Positions 1 to 8,700 of a DNA stretch of 64,000 nt are shown here, in pieces. The stretch's first letter is position 1. Each line of letters starts with the position of its first letter. The DNA is from Flavobacterium sharifuzzamanii (GTDB lineage: Bacteria > Bacteroidota > Bacteroidia > Flavobacteriales > Flavobacteriaceae): positions 124,001-188,000 of the forward strand of contig NZ_QJGZ01000035.1 of assembly GCF_003254585.1 (NCBI RefSeq). The letters are read 5' to 3'. The notes under the pieces were generated by a model. It was not told the origin of the DNA and did no database searches. It saw nothing but the letters and a program-made list of their open reading frames with translations. The position numbers and the translations under genes were made by a program.

Positions 1-156
1 TTGAAGTCAGCGTTTGAAAAATTTTCTCCTTATAAACAATATGAGTTTTTAGAATATATCGAAACAGCTAAACAGGAAAAAACAAAACTTTCTAGAATCG
101 AAAAAGTAATTCCGATGATTTTGGCGAATGTTGGATTGAATGATAAATATAGGTAG
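1..156 (+). CDS. C-terminal end of a YdeI/OmpD-associated family protein (partial)
   Basis: An open frame enters from the left edge and stops at TAG 154-156, giving the last 51 residues. The segment has the pattern FSPYKQYEFLEYIETAKQ followed by KLSRIEKVIPMI. This resembles the end of YdeI/OmpD-associated proteins, where a 'SP..++EY+.WI..AK..ETR.+RI' helix pair closes the chain. These proteins are often called bacteriocin-protection proteins, but their biochemical role is poorly defined. The start and N-terminal domain lie outside the window, so the family call rests on a short stretch. Confidence 0.55.
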   Translation: MKSAFEKFSPYKQYEFLEYIETAKQEKTKLSRIEKVIPMILANVGLNDKYR

Positions 157-278
157 TTTAAGTTTCAATATTTAAAATCCAGATTCCAAAACTGTTGGCA
201 TTCTGAGTGAAGTCGAAGAACGAAACTATACGAGACCTTTGTCAAAGTTTAAAACTTTGACAAAGGTCTTTCTTTTTT

Positions 279-379
279 TGTCATCCTGACGAAGGAAGGA
301 TCACACTCGGAAATCGACAAAGATTATCCACATTACTTTACGGAGCTTCTTGTGTGATCCTTCCTTCGTCAGGATGACA
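279..379. repeat. Intergenic inverted repeat, 28-bp perfect arms
   Basis: Positions 279-306 (beginning TGTCATCCTGACGAAGGAAG) are the exact reverse complement of 352-379, with a 45-nt spacer. The element fills most of the space between the YdeI-like gene and yajC and has no ORF. It has the look of a dispersed REP-like palindrome. A related theme (GTCATTTCGACGAAGGAG) occurs near 49.3-50.0 kb. Confidence 0.85.
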
Positions 380-390
380 AAACAAGGCGC

Positions 391-427
391 AAAAAAAATC
401 CCAAACTCCTATTGGCATTTGGGATTT
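391..427 (-). terminator. Rho-independent terminator of yajC
   Basis: Arms 396-405 (AAATCCCAAA) and 418-427 (TTTGGGATTT) form a 10-bp stem. Read on the minus strand it is followed by a T run (complement of A 391-398), about 30 nt after the yajC stop. Confidence 0.85.
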
Positions 428-457
428 AAATTTTTGGAATTTATTTTAGAATAAAAT

Positions 458-733
458 TTACGCTTTCTTATTCAAAGCCGCGCTCAATTCTAAAGAGATA
501 GCAGAACGCTCTAATTTTAATTTTCCAGACATCGTTTCGATTACAACAGTAGTTTCTGCTAATTCAGCGATTTTACCGTGGAAACCACTTTTTGTAACTA
601 TTTTATCACCTACTTTTAGGTTGCTTTCAAATTCTTTTTCGTTTTTAGCTCTTTTTTGCTGTGGTCTAATCATAAAGAAATAAAGCACTACAAACATTAG
701 TAAATAAGGAGCAAACTTTAATAAATCTTGCAT
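458..733 (-). CDS. yajC: Preprotein translocase subunit YajC
   Basis: A 91-residue protein of normal YajC size. Residues 7-24 form one membrane segment, followed at once by the conserved FFMIRPQQKRAKNEKEF stretch and the small cytoplasmic domain LKVGDKIVTKSGFHGKI. YajC associates with SecDF and SecYEG in the inner membrane. The gene lies 108 nt downstream of nusB on the same strand and ends at a clear terminator, so nusB-yajC is probably one transcript. In many relatives a DUF1573 gene sits between the two; none is present here. Confidence 0.95.
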   Translation of the reverse strand: MQDLLKFAPYLLMFVVLYFFMIRPQQKRAKNEKEFESNLKVGDKIVTKSGFHGKIAELAETTVVIETMSGKLKLERSAISLELSAALNKKA

Positions 734-841
734 GGTATTTTGTTTTTATTGTTGTTATTAATATTTTTTTTCTTTTTCTCTCTCTCGTAGCTTGGAAGCT
801 CAAAGCGACAATTGGGATTTAGAATTTCGGATTTTTCTTTT

Positions 842-1786
842 TTACATTAGTCCTCTTCCTACTTTTACCATCTTTTTATTGGCAGTCAGTTCCTTAACAA
901 GATTGTCTAAAATTCCGTTGATAAAAATACTACTTTTTGGTGTAGAATACTCTTTTGCAATTTCTAAATATTCGTTAAGAGTTACTTTTACTGGAATTGA
1001 AGGGAATTTAATAAATTCGCAAATTGCCATTTTCAAGATAATAGTGTCGATCTCGGCAATACGATCACTGTCCCAATTTGGTGTTTTATCTTCGTATTCT
1101 TTTGCAAATGCCGTTTCGTTTAGAATTGTTCTTCTAAATAAATCTTTAGCAAAATCTTTATCTTCAACATCTTTATACAATTTTGGTACTCTAAAATCGT
1201 CTGGATCTTCTGTTTTGATAGCTTTCAATTGTTTAACAATATGTGTATTTACAACCGGAATATCATCAACCCAAGTTAATTTATCATCCTCTAAATACTC
1301 ATATAATTTTTCATTTGGCACAATAACATTTTCAAACAAATCAATAATAAATTGTCTGTCTTCTTCAAACGTATTTACGTTATTGCTCATGTATTTTTTG
1401 TAGATATCGCTTGTTTTAACATCATTTAAAAGCAAAATAATATAATCGTCGTTTAAAGACCAGTTATTGATTTTACGATTTTCTAAAGCAATGCTAAGAG
1501 AATTACTTTCTGCTAAAAGCTGGAAGATTTTGTTTTTGATGAACTTTTCGTTCGGATTACGTTCTGCTGCAGTAGCAAGGTGTTTTTTACTTGACAGATG
1601 CAAATAGACAGCTTCTTTTTTGCAAATTTCTATCAATGAAGAAAGCATTATAAGATATAAGTCCTGAATATTGTCAATGCTGTAGAAAAGAAATTTCTCT
1701 TCTTTTTCCATGTTGTCAGAACCGCTTTGGTGCATTGCATAAATGGATTGCATTACTTTAACGCGTATGTGTCTTCTATTTACCAC
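842..1786 (-). CDS. nusB: Transcription antitermination factor NusB (long Bacteroidota form)
   Basis: A 314-residue protein starting MVNRRHIRVKVMQSIYAM, the usual NusB N-terminus. The C-terminal half carries the RNA-binding helical fold, with WDSDRIAEIDTIILKMAICE, PSIPVKVTLNEYLEIAKEYS and SSIFINGILDNL. Classical NusB is about 140 residues; Bacteroidota versions have an inserted helical region in the N-terminal half, which explains the length. NusB binds boxA RNA with S10 to support rRNA antitermination. The start codon is GTG (complement of CAC 1784-1786); no ATG fits the conserved N-terminus better. Transcribed toward yajC. Confidence 0.95.
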   Translation of the reverse strand: MVNRRHIRVKVMQSIYAMHQSGSDNMEKEEKFLFYSIDNIQDLYLIMLSSLIEICKKEAVYLHLSSKKHLATAAERNPNEKFIKNKIFQLLAESNSLSIALENRKINNWSLNDDYIILLLNDVKTSDIYKKYMSNNVNTFEEDRQFIIDLFENVIVPNEKLYEYLEDDKLTWVDDIPVVNTHIVKQLKAIKTEDPDDFRVPKLYKDVEDKDFAKDLFRRTILNETAFAKEYEDKTPNWDSDRIAEIDTIILKMAICEFIKFPSIPVKVTLNEYLEIAKEYSTPKSSIFINGILDNLVKELTANKKMVKVGRGLM

Positions 1787-1957
1787 CGTGTAAGAACATT
1801 TAAAAATTAGTCTGCAAAAGTATAACTTTTGATGCGTATTTTAAAATTAATTCGTAAAAAAGTCGTCATTTTAGTGGTCAGTTTTCAGAATTTAGTGGTC
1901 AGTCTCTATTTATAGTCGTCAGTGATCAGTGTTTAGTGAGCAGTACCAAACATGCGT
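1787..1957. repeat. Degenerate 'tcagt/gttcag' intergenic repeat tract
   Basis: The space between nusB and the leucine dehydrogenase gene holds several short variants of TTAGTGGTCAGT and GTGATCAGTGTTTAGTGAGC. Opposite-strand versions (ACTGAACACTTAA) lie at 2006-2040, just before the dehydrogenase stop. The same word family forms a perfect inverted repeat at 7142-7208. No coding potential is visible. Confidence 0.6.
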
Positions 1958-1999
1958 AAAAAAAAAAATCTCAGTTACAGAATAAACTGCAAACTGAGA
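1958..1999 (-). terminator. Terminator-like hairpin downstream of leucine dehydrogenase
   Basis: TCTCAGTT at 1969-1976 pairs with AACTGAGA at 1992-1999. On the minus strand the stem is followed by a T run (A tract 1958-1968 on the plus strand). Confidence 0.7.
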
Positions 2000-2042
2000 C
2001 TTTAAGACTGAACACTTAAGAAAGTGAACACTGAACACTTAA

Positions 2043-3149
2043 TTACTTCTTAGCGTTCTCGATTCTTCTTTGATCGATACGGTTTTGAGCAATTGTAAGC
2101 GCCGCTTTGTGCGTTGTAATATTGTTTTTAGCAGCAAAATCAATAATTTCTAAAGTAGTATTATAGATATTTTCTGTTTTACTCATGATTTCAGCTTTAC
2201 CGTAGTTTGCTAATTCAGCATAAACATTGATAATTCCACCTGCGTTGATCAAGAAATCTGGAGCATATAAAATACCTCTTTCTTGTAATCTTGCACCGTG
2301 AACATTTTCGTCAGCTAATTGATTGTTTGCTGCACCCGCAATAACTTTAGCTTTAATTTTATCTACTGTATTATCGTTGATTGTTGCTCCCATCGCACAC
2401 GGTGCATAGATATCAACATCTGCAGTATACAAATCTTCACCAGTGTAAATTGTTGCATTGTATTTTGAAGCAACTTGGAATAATTTTTCTTCGTTGATAT
2501 CAGTAATCGTTACTTGTGCTCCTTCTTTAGTTAAATAATCAACCAAAGTTTCACCCACATGTCCAATTCCTTGTACCAAAACTTTTTTACCGTCTAAAAC
2601 ATCAGTACCAAACTGACTTTTAGCTGCAGCTTTCATACCTAAATAAACTCCGTAAGCAGTAATTGGAGAAGGATTTCCAGAACCACCTCTTTCTTCAGAA
2701 ATACCAGTTACATAAGGCGTTACATCTCTTACAGTATCCATGTCTTTAGTTTCCATTCCGACATCTTCTGCAGTAATATATCTTCCGCTAAGTGAGTGAA
2801 CGAATTCACCAAACTTACGCATTAATTCAGGTGTTTTTTGAGTTTTAGCATCACCGATAATTACAGCTTTACCTCCACCAATATTAAGTCCAGTAATAGC
2901 AGATTTAAACGTCATACCTCTTGAGAGACGTAAAACATCGTTTAAAGCTTCCCATTCTGTGTTATAATTCCACATTCTGGTTCCTCCCAAAGCTGGCCCC
3001 ATAACCGAATTATGAATACCAATAATTGCTTTTAAACCTGTATCTTTGTCATTGCAAAATACAATTTGTTCGTGATCGTCAAAAGATAATTGACCAAAAA
3101 CAGGATCCATTTTTTGAAGTTCCTTTCCAGTTGCGAAAGTTGCATCCAT
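2043..3149 (-). CDS. ldh: Leucine dehydrogenase (Glu/Leu/Phe/Val dehydrogenase family)
   Basis: A 368-residue NAD-dependent amino acid dehydrogenase. The N-terminal catalytic domain has GPALGGTRMWNY and the active-site lysine loop NIGGGKAVIIGD. The Rossmann domain begins near residue 190 with the nucleotide loop VLVQGIGHVGETL, and the end has the typical GGIINVYAE segment. It reversibly deaminates branched-chain amino acids to 2-oxo acids, a cytosolic step in branched-chain catabolism. Phenylalanine or valine preference cannot be excluded. It is divergently transcribed from the ABC exporter with a 204-nt spacer that must hold both promoters. Confidence 0.9.
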   Translation of the reverse strand: MDATFATGKELQKMDPVFGQLSFDDHEQIVFCNDKDTGLKAIIGIHNSVMGPALGGTRMWNYNTEWEALNDVLRLSRGMTFKSAITGLNIGGGKAVIIGDAKTQKTPELMRKFGEFVHSLSGRYITAEDVGMETKDMDTVRDVTPYVTGISEERGGSGNPSPITAYGVYLGMKAAAKSQFGTDVLDGKKVLVQGIGHVGETLVDYLTKEGAQVTITDINEEKLFQVASKYNATIYTGEDLYTADVDIYAPCAMGATINDNTVDKIKAKVIAGAANNQLADENVHGARLQERGILYAPDFLINAGGIINVYAELANYGKAEIMSKTENIYNTTLEIIDFAAKNNITTHKAALTIAQNRIDQRRIENAKK

Positions 3150-3353
3150 AGCGCTAGTATTAATTAGGTTAAAATTATGAATTTGTCAAAAAGACAACTC
3201 AAACATAATTAAAAAATACACATGTGCTAATTTTTTATCTTTAAAATAACAATTTTACAATATAATTGTTTTGATTAAATCGCAAATTATTATAATTTTA
3301 TTTAATAATAATTCTTAAATTCAAATCAATTCAATATCATATTTCTTAAAAAA

Positions 3354-5132
3354 ATGAAAGAATTAAGCTATTTAAACAAATATTTCATTAAATATAAATA
3401 CAGTTTTTCACTCGGTATTTTAATCACCATAATCGCACAAATATTTTCTCTATTTACTCCAAAACTCATTAGCAAGTCTTTAAACGCGATTGAGAATTTT
3501 GATAAATTATCTACTGCAGAGCAAAAATCAGAAATAGTAATTGCAACTTTTCGTCAGGATCTCATTCATAATGTGCTACTTATCATTGGAACTACTATCG
3601 TTGCAGGCTTTTTAACATTTTTAATGCGTCAGACTTTAATCGTGATGTCACGTCATATCGAATTTGATTTAAAAAATGAAGTTTTCAGACAATATGAGAA
3701 CCTTTCACAAAATTTCTATAAACAGAATCGAACAGGAGACTTGATGAACCGTATTAGCGAAGACGTTTCAAAAGTTCGAATGTATGTTGGGCCAGCAGTA
3801 ATGTATACTATAAATACAGCTATCCGTTTCGCGATTGTCATATTATATATGTATAATGTATCTCCGCTGCTTACCTTATACACTATACTACCTTTACCGA
3901 TTCTTTCGTATTGTATTTTTAAGTTAAGCTCTGAAATCAATAAACGAAGCACAACGTTCCAGCAATATCTTTCTAAAGTTTCGAGTTTTACTCAAGAAAT
4001 CTTTTCTGGAATTCGCGTTATAAAAGCGTATTCTTTAGAAAATCAGCATCAAAACAATATGGTTGATTTAGCCGAAGAAAGCAAACGCAAGAGTTTAAGT
4101 CTTGCTAGAGTTCAATCTTTATTCGGACCTTTAATGATTGCGCTTATTGGAATCAGTAACTTGGTTGTAATATATTTTGGAGGTGTCATGTATATTAACG
4201 GAAGCATTCCTAATATCGGAACCATCGCGGAATTTATTTTATATGTAAATATGCTGACGTGGCCGGTTGCTTCTTTAGGATGGGTTTCGTCTATGGTTCA
4301 AGAAGCGGAAGCTTCTCAAAAACGCTTGAATGAATTCTTGAAAATTGAACCAGAAATAAAAAACAACACCGAAAACACTTCTGAAATTCAAGGAAATATC
4401 TCTTTCGAAAATGTTTCTTTTACTTATGATGACACCAACATTGAAGCTTTAAAAAATGTTTCTTTCACGGTGAAAAAAGGAGAAACACTGGCAATCTTAG
4501 GAAAAACAGGTTCTGGAAAATCGACTATTCTTTCTTTGATTTCGAGATTGTACGATGTTACAGAAGGAGAAGTTAAAATTGACGAAAACGAAATCAGTAC
4601 CTTAAACTTAAATGACCTTCGAAATAATATCGGAATTGTACCTCAGGATGCTTTCTTATTTTCTGATACTATTAAAAACAACATCAAATTCGGAAATCAG
4701 AATGCAAGTGACGAAGAGGTAATCGAAGCTGCTAAAAATGCAGTCGTTCACGACAACATTATTGCCTTCAACAAACAGTACGACACTGTTTTAGGCGAAA
4801 GAGGAATTACACTTTCGGGCGGACAAAAACAGCGTGTTTCTATTGCGAGAGCCATTATTAAAAACCCTGCAATTTTGCTTTTTGACGATTGCTTGTCTGC
4901 TGTTGATACTGAAACCGAAGAAATGATTTTGAACAATTTGTTCGAAATTTCTAAAGACAAAACAACTATAATTGTGAGCCATCGAGTATCATCTGCCAAG
5001 AATGCAGATAAAATTATTATACTCGAAGATGGTAAGATAATTCAACAAGGTTCTCATAATCAATTAATAAATCAAGAAGGTTATTACGCATCGTTATATT
5101 TAAAACAACTTTCGGAAAAAGAATTACTTTAA
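3354..5132 (+). CDS. ABC exporter half-transporter (MsbA/multidrug type, permease fused to ATPase)
   Basis: 592 residues: an N-terminal six-helix exporter domain (about 1-310) and a C-terminal ATPase domain (about 345-580). Walker A GKTGSGKST lies near residue 385, signature LSGGQKQR near 487, Walker B ILLFDD near 510 and the switch histidine in IIVSHRVSS near 541. The residue after the Walker B aspartate is Asp, not the catalytic Glu. That resembles the degenerate half of heterodimeric exporters such as BmrC or TM287, but no partner half lies next to it. The substrate, lipid or drug, cannot be read from sequence. The DUF3276 gene follows 53 nt downstream. Confidence 0.9.
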   Translation: MKELSYLNKYFIKYKYSFSLGILITIIAQIFSLFTPKLISKSLNAIENFDKLSTAEQKSEIVIATFRQDLIHNVLLIIGTTIVAGFLTFLMRQTLIVMSRHIEFDLKNEVFRQYENLSQNFYKQNRTGDLMNRISEDVSKVRMYVGPAVMYTINTAIRFAIVILYMYNVSPLLTLYTILPLPILSYCIFKLSSEINKRSTTFQQYLSKVSSFTQEIFSGIRVIKAYSLENQHQNNMVDLAEESKRKSLSLARVQSLFGPLMIALIGISNLVVIYFGGVMYINGSIPNIGTIAEFILYVNMLTWPVASLGWVSSMVQEAEASQKRLNEFLKIEPEIKNNTENTSEIQGNISFENVSFTYDDTNIEALKNVSFTVKKGETLAILGKTGSGKSTILSLISRLYDVTEGEVKIDENEISTLNLNDLRNNIGIVPQDAFLFSDTIKNNIKFGNQNASDEEVIEAAKNAVVHDNIIAFNKQYDTVLGERGITLSGGQKQRVSIARAIIKNPAILLFDDCLSAVDTETEEMILNNLFEISKDKTTIIVSHRVSSAKNADKIIILEDGKIIQQGSHNQLINQEGYYASLYLKQLSEKELL

Positions 5133-5185
5133 TTGTTGCGTAATAGATAATTTTTTATGATTTTTGAGTACTATTAATTCCAAAA

Positions 5186-5569
5186 ATGATAGAACGTATT
5201 ATGAGAGAAAATGACATGTTAGAAAAAGAAGAGATTTTTTCTAAAGTATTACGCGCAGGAAGAAGAACTTATTTCTTTGATGTGAGAGCTACCAAAGCTG
5301 ATGATTATTATATCACGATTACAGAAAGCAAAAAATTTACTGAAGAAGATGGTTCTTTTCACTTCAAAAAACACAAAATCTATTTATACAAAGAAGATTT
5401 TAGTGCTTTCTCTGAAATATTAGAAGAAATGACTTCTTATGTTTTAAACCACAAAGGTGAAGAAGTAATTTCTGAAAGACACCAAAAAGATTTTAAAAAA
5501 GAATACAGCTCTGAAAAGACTGAAAGCCAAAGATCTAGTTTTACAGATATTGATTTTGATGATATTTAA
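5186..5569 (+). CDS. DUF3276 family PUR-like protein
   Basis: A 127-residue protein with the DUF3276 core (about 13-95): EIFSKVLRAGRRTYFFDVRA, YYITITESKKF and HKIYLYKEDFSAFSEILEEM. DUF3276 proteins adopt the PUR repeat fold of Pur-alpha and of the Borrelia regulator BpuR, so single-stranded nucleic-acid binding is the best inference. The tail is acidic and serine-rich (FTDIDFDDI). Three in-frame ATGs occur at 5186, 5201 and 5216; the family core begins after the last, so the exact start is uncertain. It probably shares a transcript with the ABC exporter and ends at a strong terminator. Confidence 0.85.
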   Translation: MIERIMRENDMLEKEEIFSKVLRAGRRTYFFDVRATKADDYYITITESKKFTEEDGSFHFKKHKIYLYKEDFSAFSEILEEMTSYVLNHKGEEVISERHQKDFKKEYSSEKTESQRSSFTDIDFDDI

Positions 5570-5594
5570 ATCCAAAATCATCTACATAAAGTAG

Positions 5595-5628
5595 AAGTCC
5601 AATTTGTTATGCATTTTGGACTTTTTTT
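5595..5628 (+). terminator. Terminator after DUF3276 gene
   Basis: AAGTCCAA 5595-5602 pairs with TTGGACTT 5616-5623, followed by a T run to 5628. Confidence 0.8.
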
Positions 5629-5725
5629 ATATATTTATGTTTTGAGATGCGAATTGTAAAATGTGAGATGTACGATTCATGCACCCTTTACTTCTAACAA
5701 TTTTACAAATTACATTTTACTTCTA

Positions 5726-6550
5726 ATGAAAAAATTAATTATTCTCCTAAGTCTCTTCTTCTTTGGAATTTCTCTTTCTGCACAGAATATAGAGTATGAA
5801 ACGAAAAACAATATCCAATATTATAGTGCAGCTGTAAATAAATCTGATAAATACATCAACGAAAGATGTGTTTTGGATATTTATTATCCGAAAAACAAAA
5901 CCGGATTTGCTACAATCGTCTGGTTTCACGGCGGCGGATTAACTGGCGGAAACAAAGAAATCCCAGAAGCTTTAAAAAATAAAGGTTTTGCAATTATTGG
6001 CATAAATTATAGATTGTCACCAAAAGCAAAAGCTGAGAAAGCTATCGAAGACGCTGCAGCAGCTGTTGCTTGGACTTTCAACAACATAGCAAATTATGGA
6101 GGCGATAAATCCCTAATTTTCGTTTCTGGACATTCTGCTGGAGGATATTTAGGAATGATGATTGGTTTGGATAAAAAATATCTTCAAAAAGAAAACATCG
6201 ACGCCAACCAAATTGCAGGGCTTATTCCGTTTAGCGGGCAATGCATTACGCATTTCGAAATTAGACGAGAAAACGGAATTCCTGAAAAACAGCCTACAAT
6301 TGACCAATTTGCTCCTTTATATCATGTTCGTGCCGACGCTCCGCCAATGTTATTAATTACTGGCGATCGCGAATTAGAAATGCTTGGGCGTTATGAAGAA
6401 AACGCATACATGTCCAGAATGATGAAACTGGTTGGACATACACAAACTAAATTATATGAATTAGACGGTTACGGCCACGGAATGACAGAACCTGGTTTTC
6501 CTCTTTTACTTAATGAAGTAAACCGAATTTTAAAAGAACGTAAAAAATAA
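5726..6550 (+). CDS. Secreted alpha/beta hydrolase (BD-FAE/carboxylesterase-like)
   Basis: Starting at ATG 5726 the protein has 274 residues and a clean signal peptide (LIILLSLFFFGISLSAQ); the frame upstream to 5663 has no starting methionine with a signal, so the internal ATG is preferred. The oxyanion motif WFHGGGLTGG is at 66-75, the nucleophile elbow GHSAGG at 135-140 (Ser137), the acid is Asp214 in ITGDRE and the base His251 in GYGHGM. This layout fits the BD-FAE/acetylesterase families that deacylate esterified carbohydrates or small esters in the periplasm. The substrate is unknown. The next hydrolase gene begins 23 nt downstream. Confidence 0.85.
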   Translation: MKKLIILLSLFFFGISLSAQNIEYETKNNIQYYSAAVNKSDKYINERCVLDIYYPKNKTGFATIVWFHGGGLTGGNKEIPEALKNKGFAIIGINYRLSPKAKAEKAIEDAAAAVAWTFNNIANYGGDKSLIFVSGHSAGGYLGMMIGLDKKYLQKENIDANQIAGLIPFSGQCITHFEIRRENGIPEKQPTIDQFAPLYHVRADAPPMLLITGDRELEMLGRYEENAYMSRMMKLVGHTQTKLYELDGYGHGMTEPGFPLLLNEVNRILKERKK

Positions 6551-6573
6551 TCACTAATAAAAATTCCACGGCA

Positions 6574-7122
6574 ATGGAGACACAACTATTAATTATACCA
6601 GGACTTGGAGATTCTGGAGAGAAACACTGGCAAACTTTTTGGCATAAAAAATTCGAAAACTCAATTCGTGTTGTACAAGATAATTGGGATGAACCGATTC
6701 GCGAAGAATGGCTTGAAAGATTAAATGAAAACATCTTAAAACTTGACAAACCAACAATTTTAGTAGCGCATAGTTTGGCTGTTTCATTGGTTCTGCATTG
6801 GGCAGAAAAATACAATAATCCGAATATTATTGGGGCATTTTTAGTCGCTCCTGCTGATGTTGATTCACCTCAGCATACACCCGAATGCATAAGAAATTTT
6901 TCTCCAATTCCGCTTTATAAATTACCTTTTCCATCGGTAGTAGTAGCGAGCGAAAATGATCCTTATGCTTCTTTTGAAAGAAAAAAACTCTTCGCTGAAA
7001 AATGGGGAAGCGATTTTGTAAATATTGGTCAACAAGGACACATTAACTCCGATTCTGATCTAAAATATTGGGAGGAAGGACAATTAATACTTCAGCAATT
7101 GATTGAAAGCATAAAAAAGTAA
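6574..7122 (+). CDS. RBBP9/YdeN family serine hydrolase
   Basis: 182 residues, the normal size for the RBBP9/YdeN family of small cytosolic hydrolases. Characteristic features are IIPGLGDSGEKHWQ at 7-20, the paired tryptophans in DNWDEPIREEWLERL, and a nucleophile elbow with an alanine at the first glycine place (AHSLA, Ser67). Probable acid and base are Asp129 (SENDPY) and His156 (QQGHIN). The biological substrate of this family is unsettled. It has no signal peptide, unlike the hydrolase 23 nt upstream with which it is likely co-transcribed. Confidence 0.88.
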   Translation: METQLLIIPGLGDSGEKHWQTFWHKKFENSIRVVQDNWDEPIREEWLERLNENILKLDKPTILVAHSLAVSLVLHWAEKYNNPNIIGAFLVAPADVDSPQHTPECIRNFSPIPLYKLPFPSVVVASENDPYASFERKKLFAEKWGSDFVNIGQQGHINSDSDLKYWEEGQLILQQLIESIKK

Positions 7123-7141
7123 TCAGTTTACAGTTATTCTT

Positions 7142-7208
7142 AGTGTTCAGTTTTTTAGTATTCAGTTATTTTATCAACTTACGACTGAACACTAAAAAAC
7201 TGAACACT
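7142..7208. repeat. Perfect 18-bp inverted repeat between convergent genes
   Basis: AGTGTTCAGTTTTTTAGT at 7142-7159 is the reverse complement of 7191-7208, with a 31-nt spacer. It lies between the stops of the RBBP9-like gene and csaA. The words match the repeat tract at 1861-2040. It could serve as a bidirectional hairpin, but no T run follows directly. Confidence 0.8.
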
Positions 7209-7213
7209 GAACA

Positions 7214-7549
7214 CTATCCTATACGTAATCCATTAGGAATCTTAAAATCCGGAGCTAATAAAATTACATCTCCCTCTTCACCTACAGCACCAAGCACTAA
7301 ACATTCACTCATAAATTTTCCGATTTGCTTTCTAGGGAAATTTACAACTGCCACAATCTGACGATTAACTAAATCTTCTTTCTGATATCTTTTAGTAATT
7401 TGTGCAGATGACTTTCTAATTCCGATTTCTGAACCAAAATCAATTGTTAGCTGATAAGCTGGTTTTCTTGCTTCAGGAAAATCGTTTACTTCTATAATTG
7501 TTCCTACGCGCATATCTGTGCGTTCAAATTCGTTCCAGGTTAAATCCAT
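7214..7549 (-). CDS. csaA: tRNA-binding protein CsaA
   Basis: 111 residues forming one complete EMAP/tRNA-binding OB-fold domain. The start MDLTWNEFERTDMRVGTIIE and the segments KPAYQLTIDFG, KSSAQITKRY and QIVAVVNFPRKQIG are diagnostic of CsaA. It binds tRNA as a dimer and was described in Bacillus as having chaperone-like, export-related activity. Same-size homologues occur across Bacteroidota. The gene converges on the hydrolase upstream, with the stops separated by a perfect inverted repeat. Confidence 0.93.
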   Translation of the reverse strand: MDLTWNEFERTDMRVGTIIEVNDFPEARKPAYQLTIDFGSEIGIRKSSAQITKRYQKEDLVNRQIVAVVNFPRKQIGKFMSECLVLGAVGEEGDVILLAPDFKIPNGLRIG

Positions 7550-7678
7550 TTTTAAATTCTATTATTTACAAACCTATAAATTTTGTAATTAATGCGCCTA
7601 ATTCTATAACCTTTTTCTTTTTCTTAAATCTAATTTTACGAGAAGAAAACGAAAAACACTCACGAAAAAAGATATAAA

Positions 7679-8572
7679 ATGGAACATACTGAACCAAATG
7701 CATGCATGTCAATTAAAGATTTTGAATCTAATTTAAAACAGGTTCACACTGATAAATATATAGAAACTGCTCAAAATGTAAGACTTTATGTGAAAGATTA
7801 CGGCCAAGGAAAACCAGTAATTCTAATTCATGGCTGGCCCCTTTCTAATGAAATGTGGGAATATCAGATTGATCATCTAGTACAAAACAATTGTCGGGTA
7901 ATTGCCTACGATCGTCGCGGATTCGGAAAATCTTCTCAGCCTTGGGACGGTTACGATTATGATACTTTGACGGATGATCTTAAGGAAATTATTGAGCAAC
8001 TAGAATTAGAAAATGTAACGCTTGTCGGCTTCTCAATGGGTGGTGGCGAAGTGGTTCGTTATTTCAGTCGTCATGGCGGAAAAAATGTTATTAAAGCAGC
8101 TTTAATTTCATCAATTATTCCATTTCTTTTAAAGACTCACGATAATCCCGATGGGCATCCGAAAGAGAAAAGTGAAAATACAGCAGCAGCAATCAAAGAA
8201 GACAGAATTGGTTTTGTAGACAATTTCGGAAAAACGTTTTTTGGCATAAACATTATCAATAAACCAATCAGCACTCCGTTATTAGAATATTACAGAAACT
8301 TATGTTCTGTGGCTTCTCCAAGAGCTACTTTAAAATGTGCAGAATCTTTTTCTTATACAGATTTTAGAGATGAATTGGATTTCATAAAAGTTCCAACCTT
8401 GATTATTCATGGCGACGACGACAAAATTGTACCTATTGACCTTACTTCAAGAAAAGCGGCAAAATCAATTGCCAATAATACTTATATCGAATATGAAGGT
8501 GCGCCACACGGTTTATTCTATACCGACAGAGAAAAACTAAACGAAGATTTACTGGAATTTTTGAATTCATAA
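7679..8572 (+). CDS. Alpha/beta hydrolase of the non-haem haloperoxidase type
   Basis: 297 residues. The fold starts at about 32 (NVRLYVKDYGQGKPVILIHG) after an unusual 30-residue leader lacking signal features. HGWPLSNEMWEYQ supplies the oxyanion region, YDRRGFGKSSQPWDGYDYDT is typical of the cofactor-free chloroperoxidase/perhydrolase group, and Ser119 is the nucleophile in GFSMGGG. The acid lies in HGDDDKIVP and the base in GAPHGLFYT. Members hydrolyse esters and can form peracids in vitro; the physiological substrate is unknown. The gene is monocistronic, closed by a strong terminator. Confidence 0.88.
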   Translation: MEHTEPNACMSIKDFESNLKQVHTDKYIETAQNVRLYVKDYGQGKPVILIHGWPLSNEMWEYQIDHLVQNNCRVIAYDRRGFGKSSQPWDGYDYDTLTDDLKEIIEQLELENVTLVGFSMGGGEVVRYFSRHGGKNVIKAALISSIIPFLLKTHDNPDGHPKEKSENTAAAIKEDRIGFVDNFGKTFFGINIINKPISTPLLEYYRNLCSVASPRATLKCAESFSYTDFRDELDFIKVPTLIIHGDDDKIVPIDLTSRKAAKSIANNTYIEYEGAPHGLFYTDREKLNEDLLEFLNS

Positions 8573-8585
8573 AAATTTAAAAAAG

Positions 8586-8637
8586 TACCCAAAGAAGCAA
8601 GCTGAAAAGGCTAACTGCTTTCTTTGGGTATTTTTTT
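8586..8637 (+). terminator. Strong terminator after haloperoxidase-like gene
   Basis: TACCCAAAGAAGCA 8586-8599 pairs with TGCTTTCTTTGGGTA around 8616-8630, followed by seven T residues. Confidence 0.9.
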
Positions 8638-8700
8638 ATTCTTGTGCTCTTTTATTTACAGTTTTTTAAACCTATTTTTGAAATTCAAATTTCGAATAAA

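Noticed and set aside
792..1403. Long plus-strand frame opposite nusB (203 codons)
   Set aside because: Entirely antisense to a clear NusB; composition is the mirror of its codons and no family features are visible.
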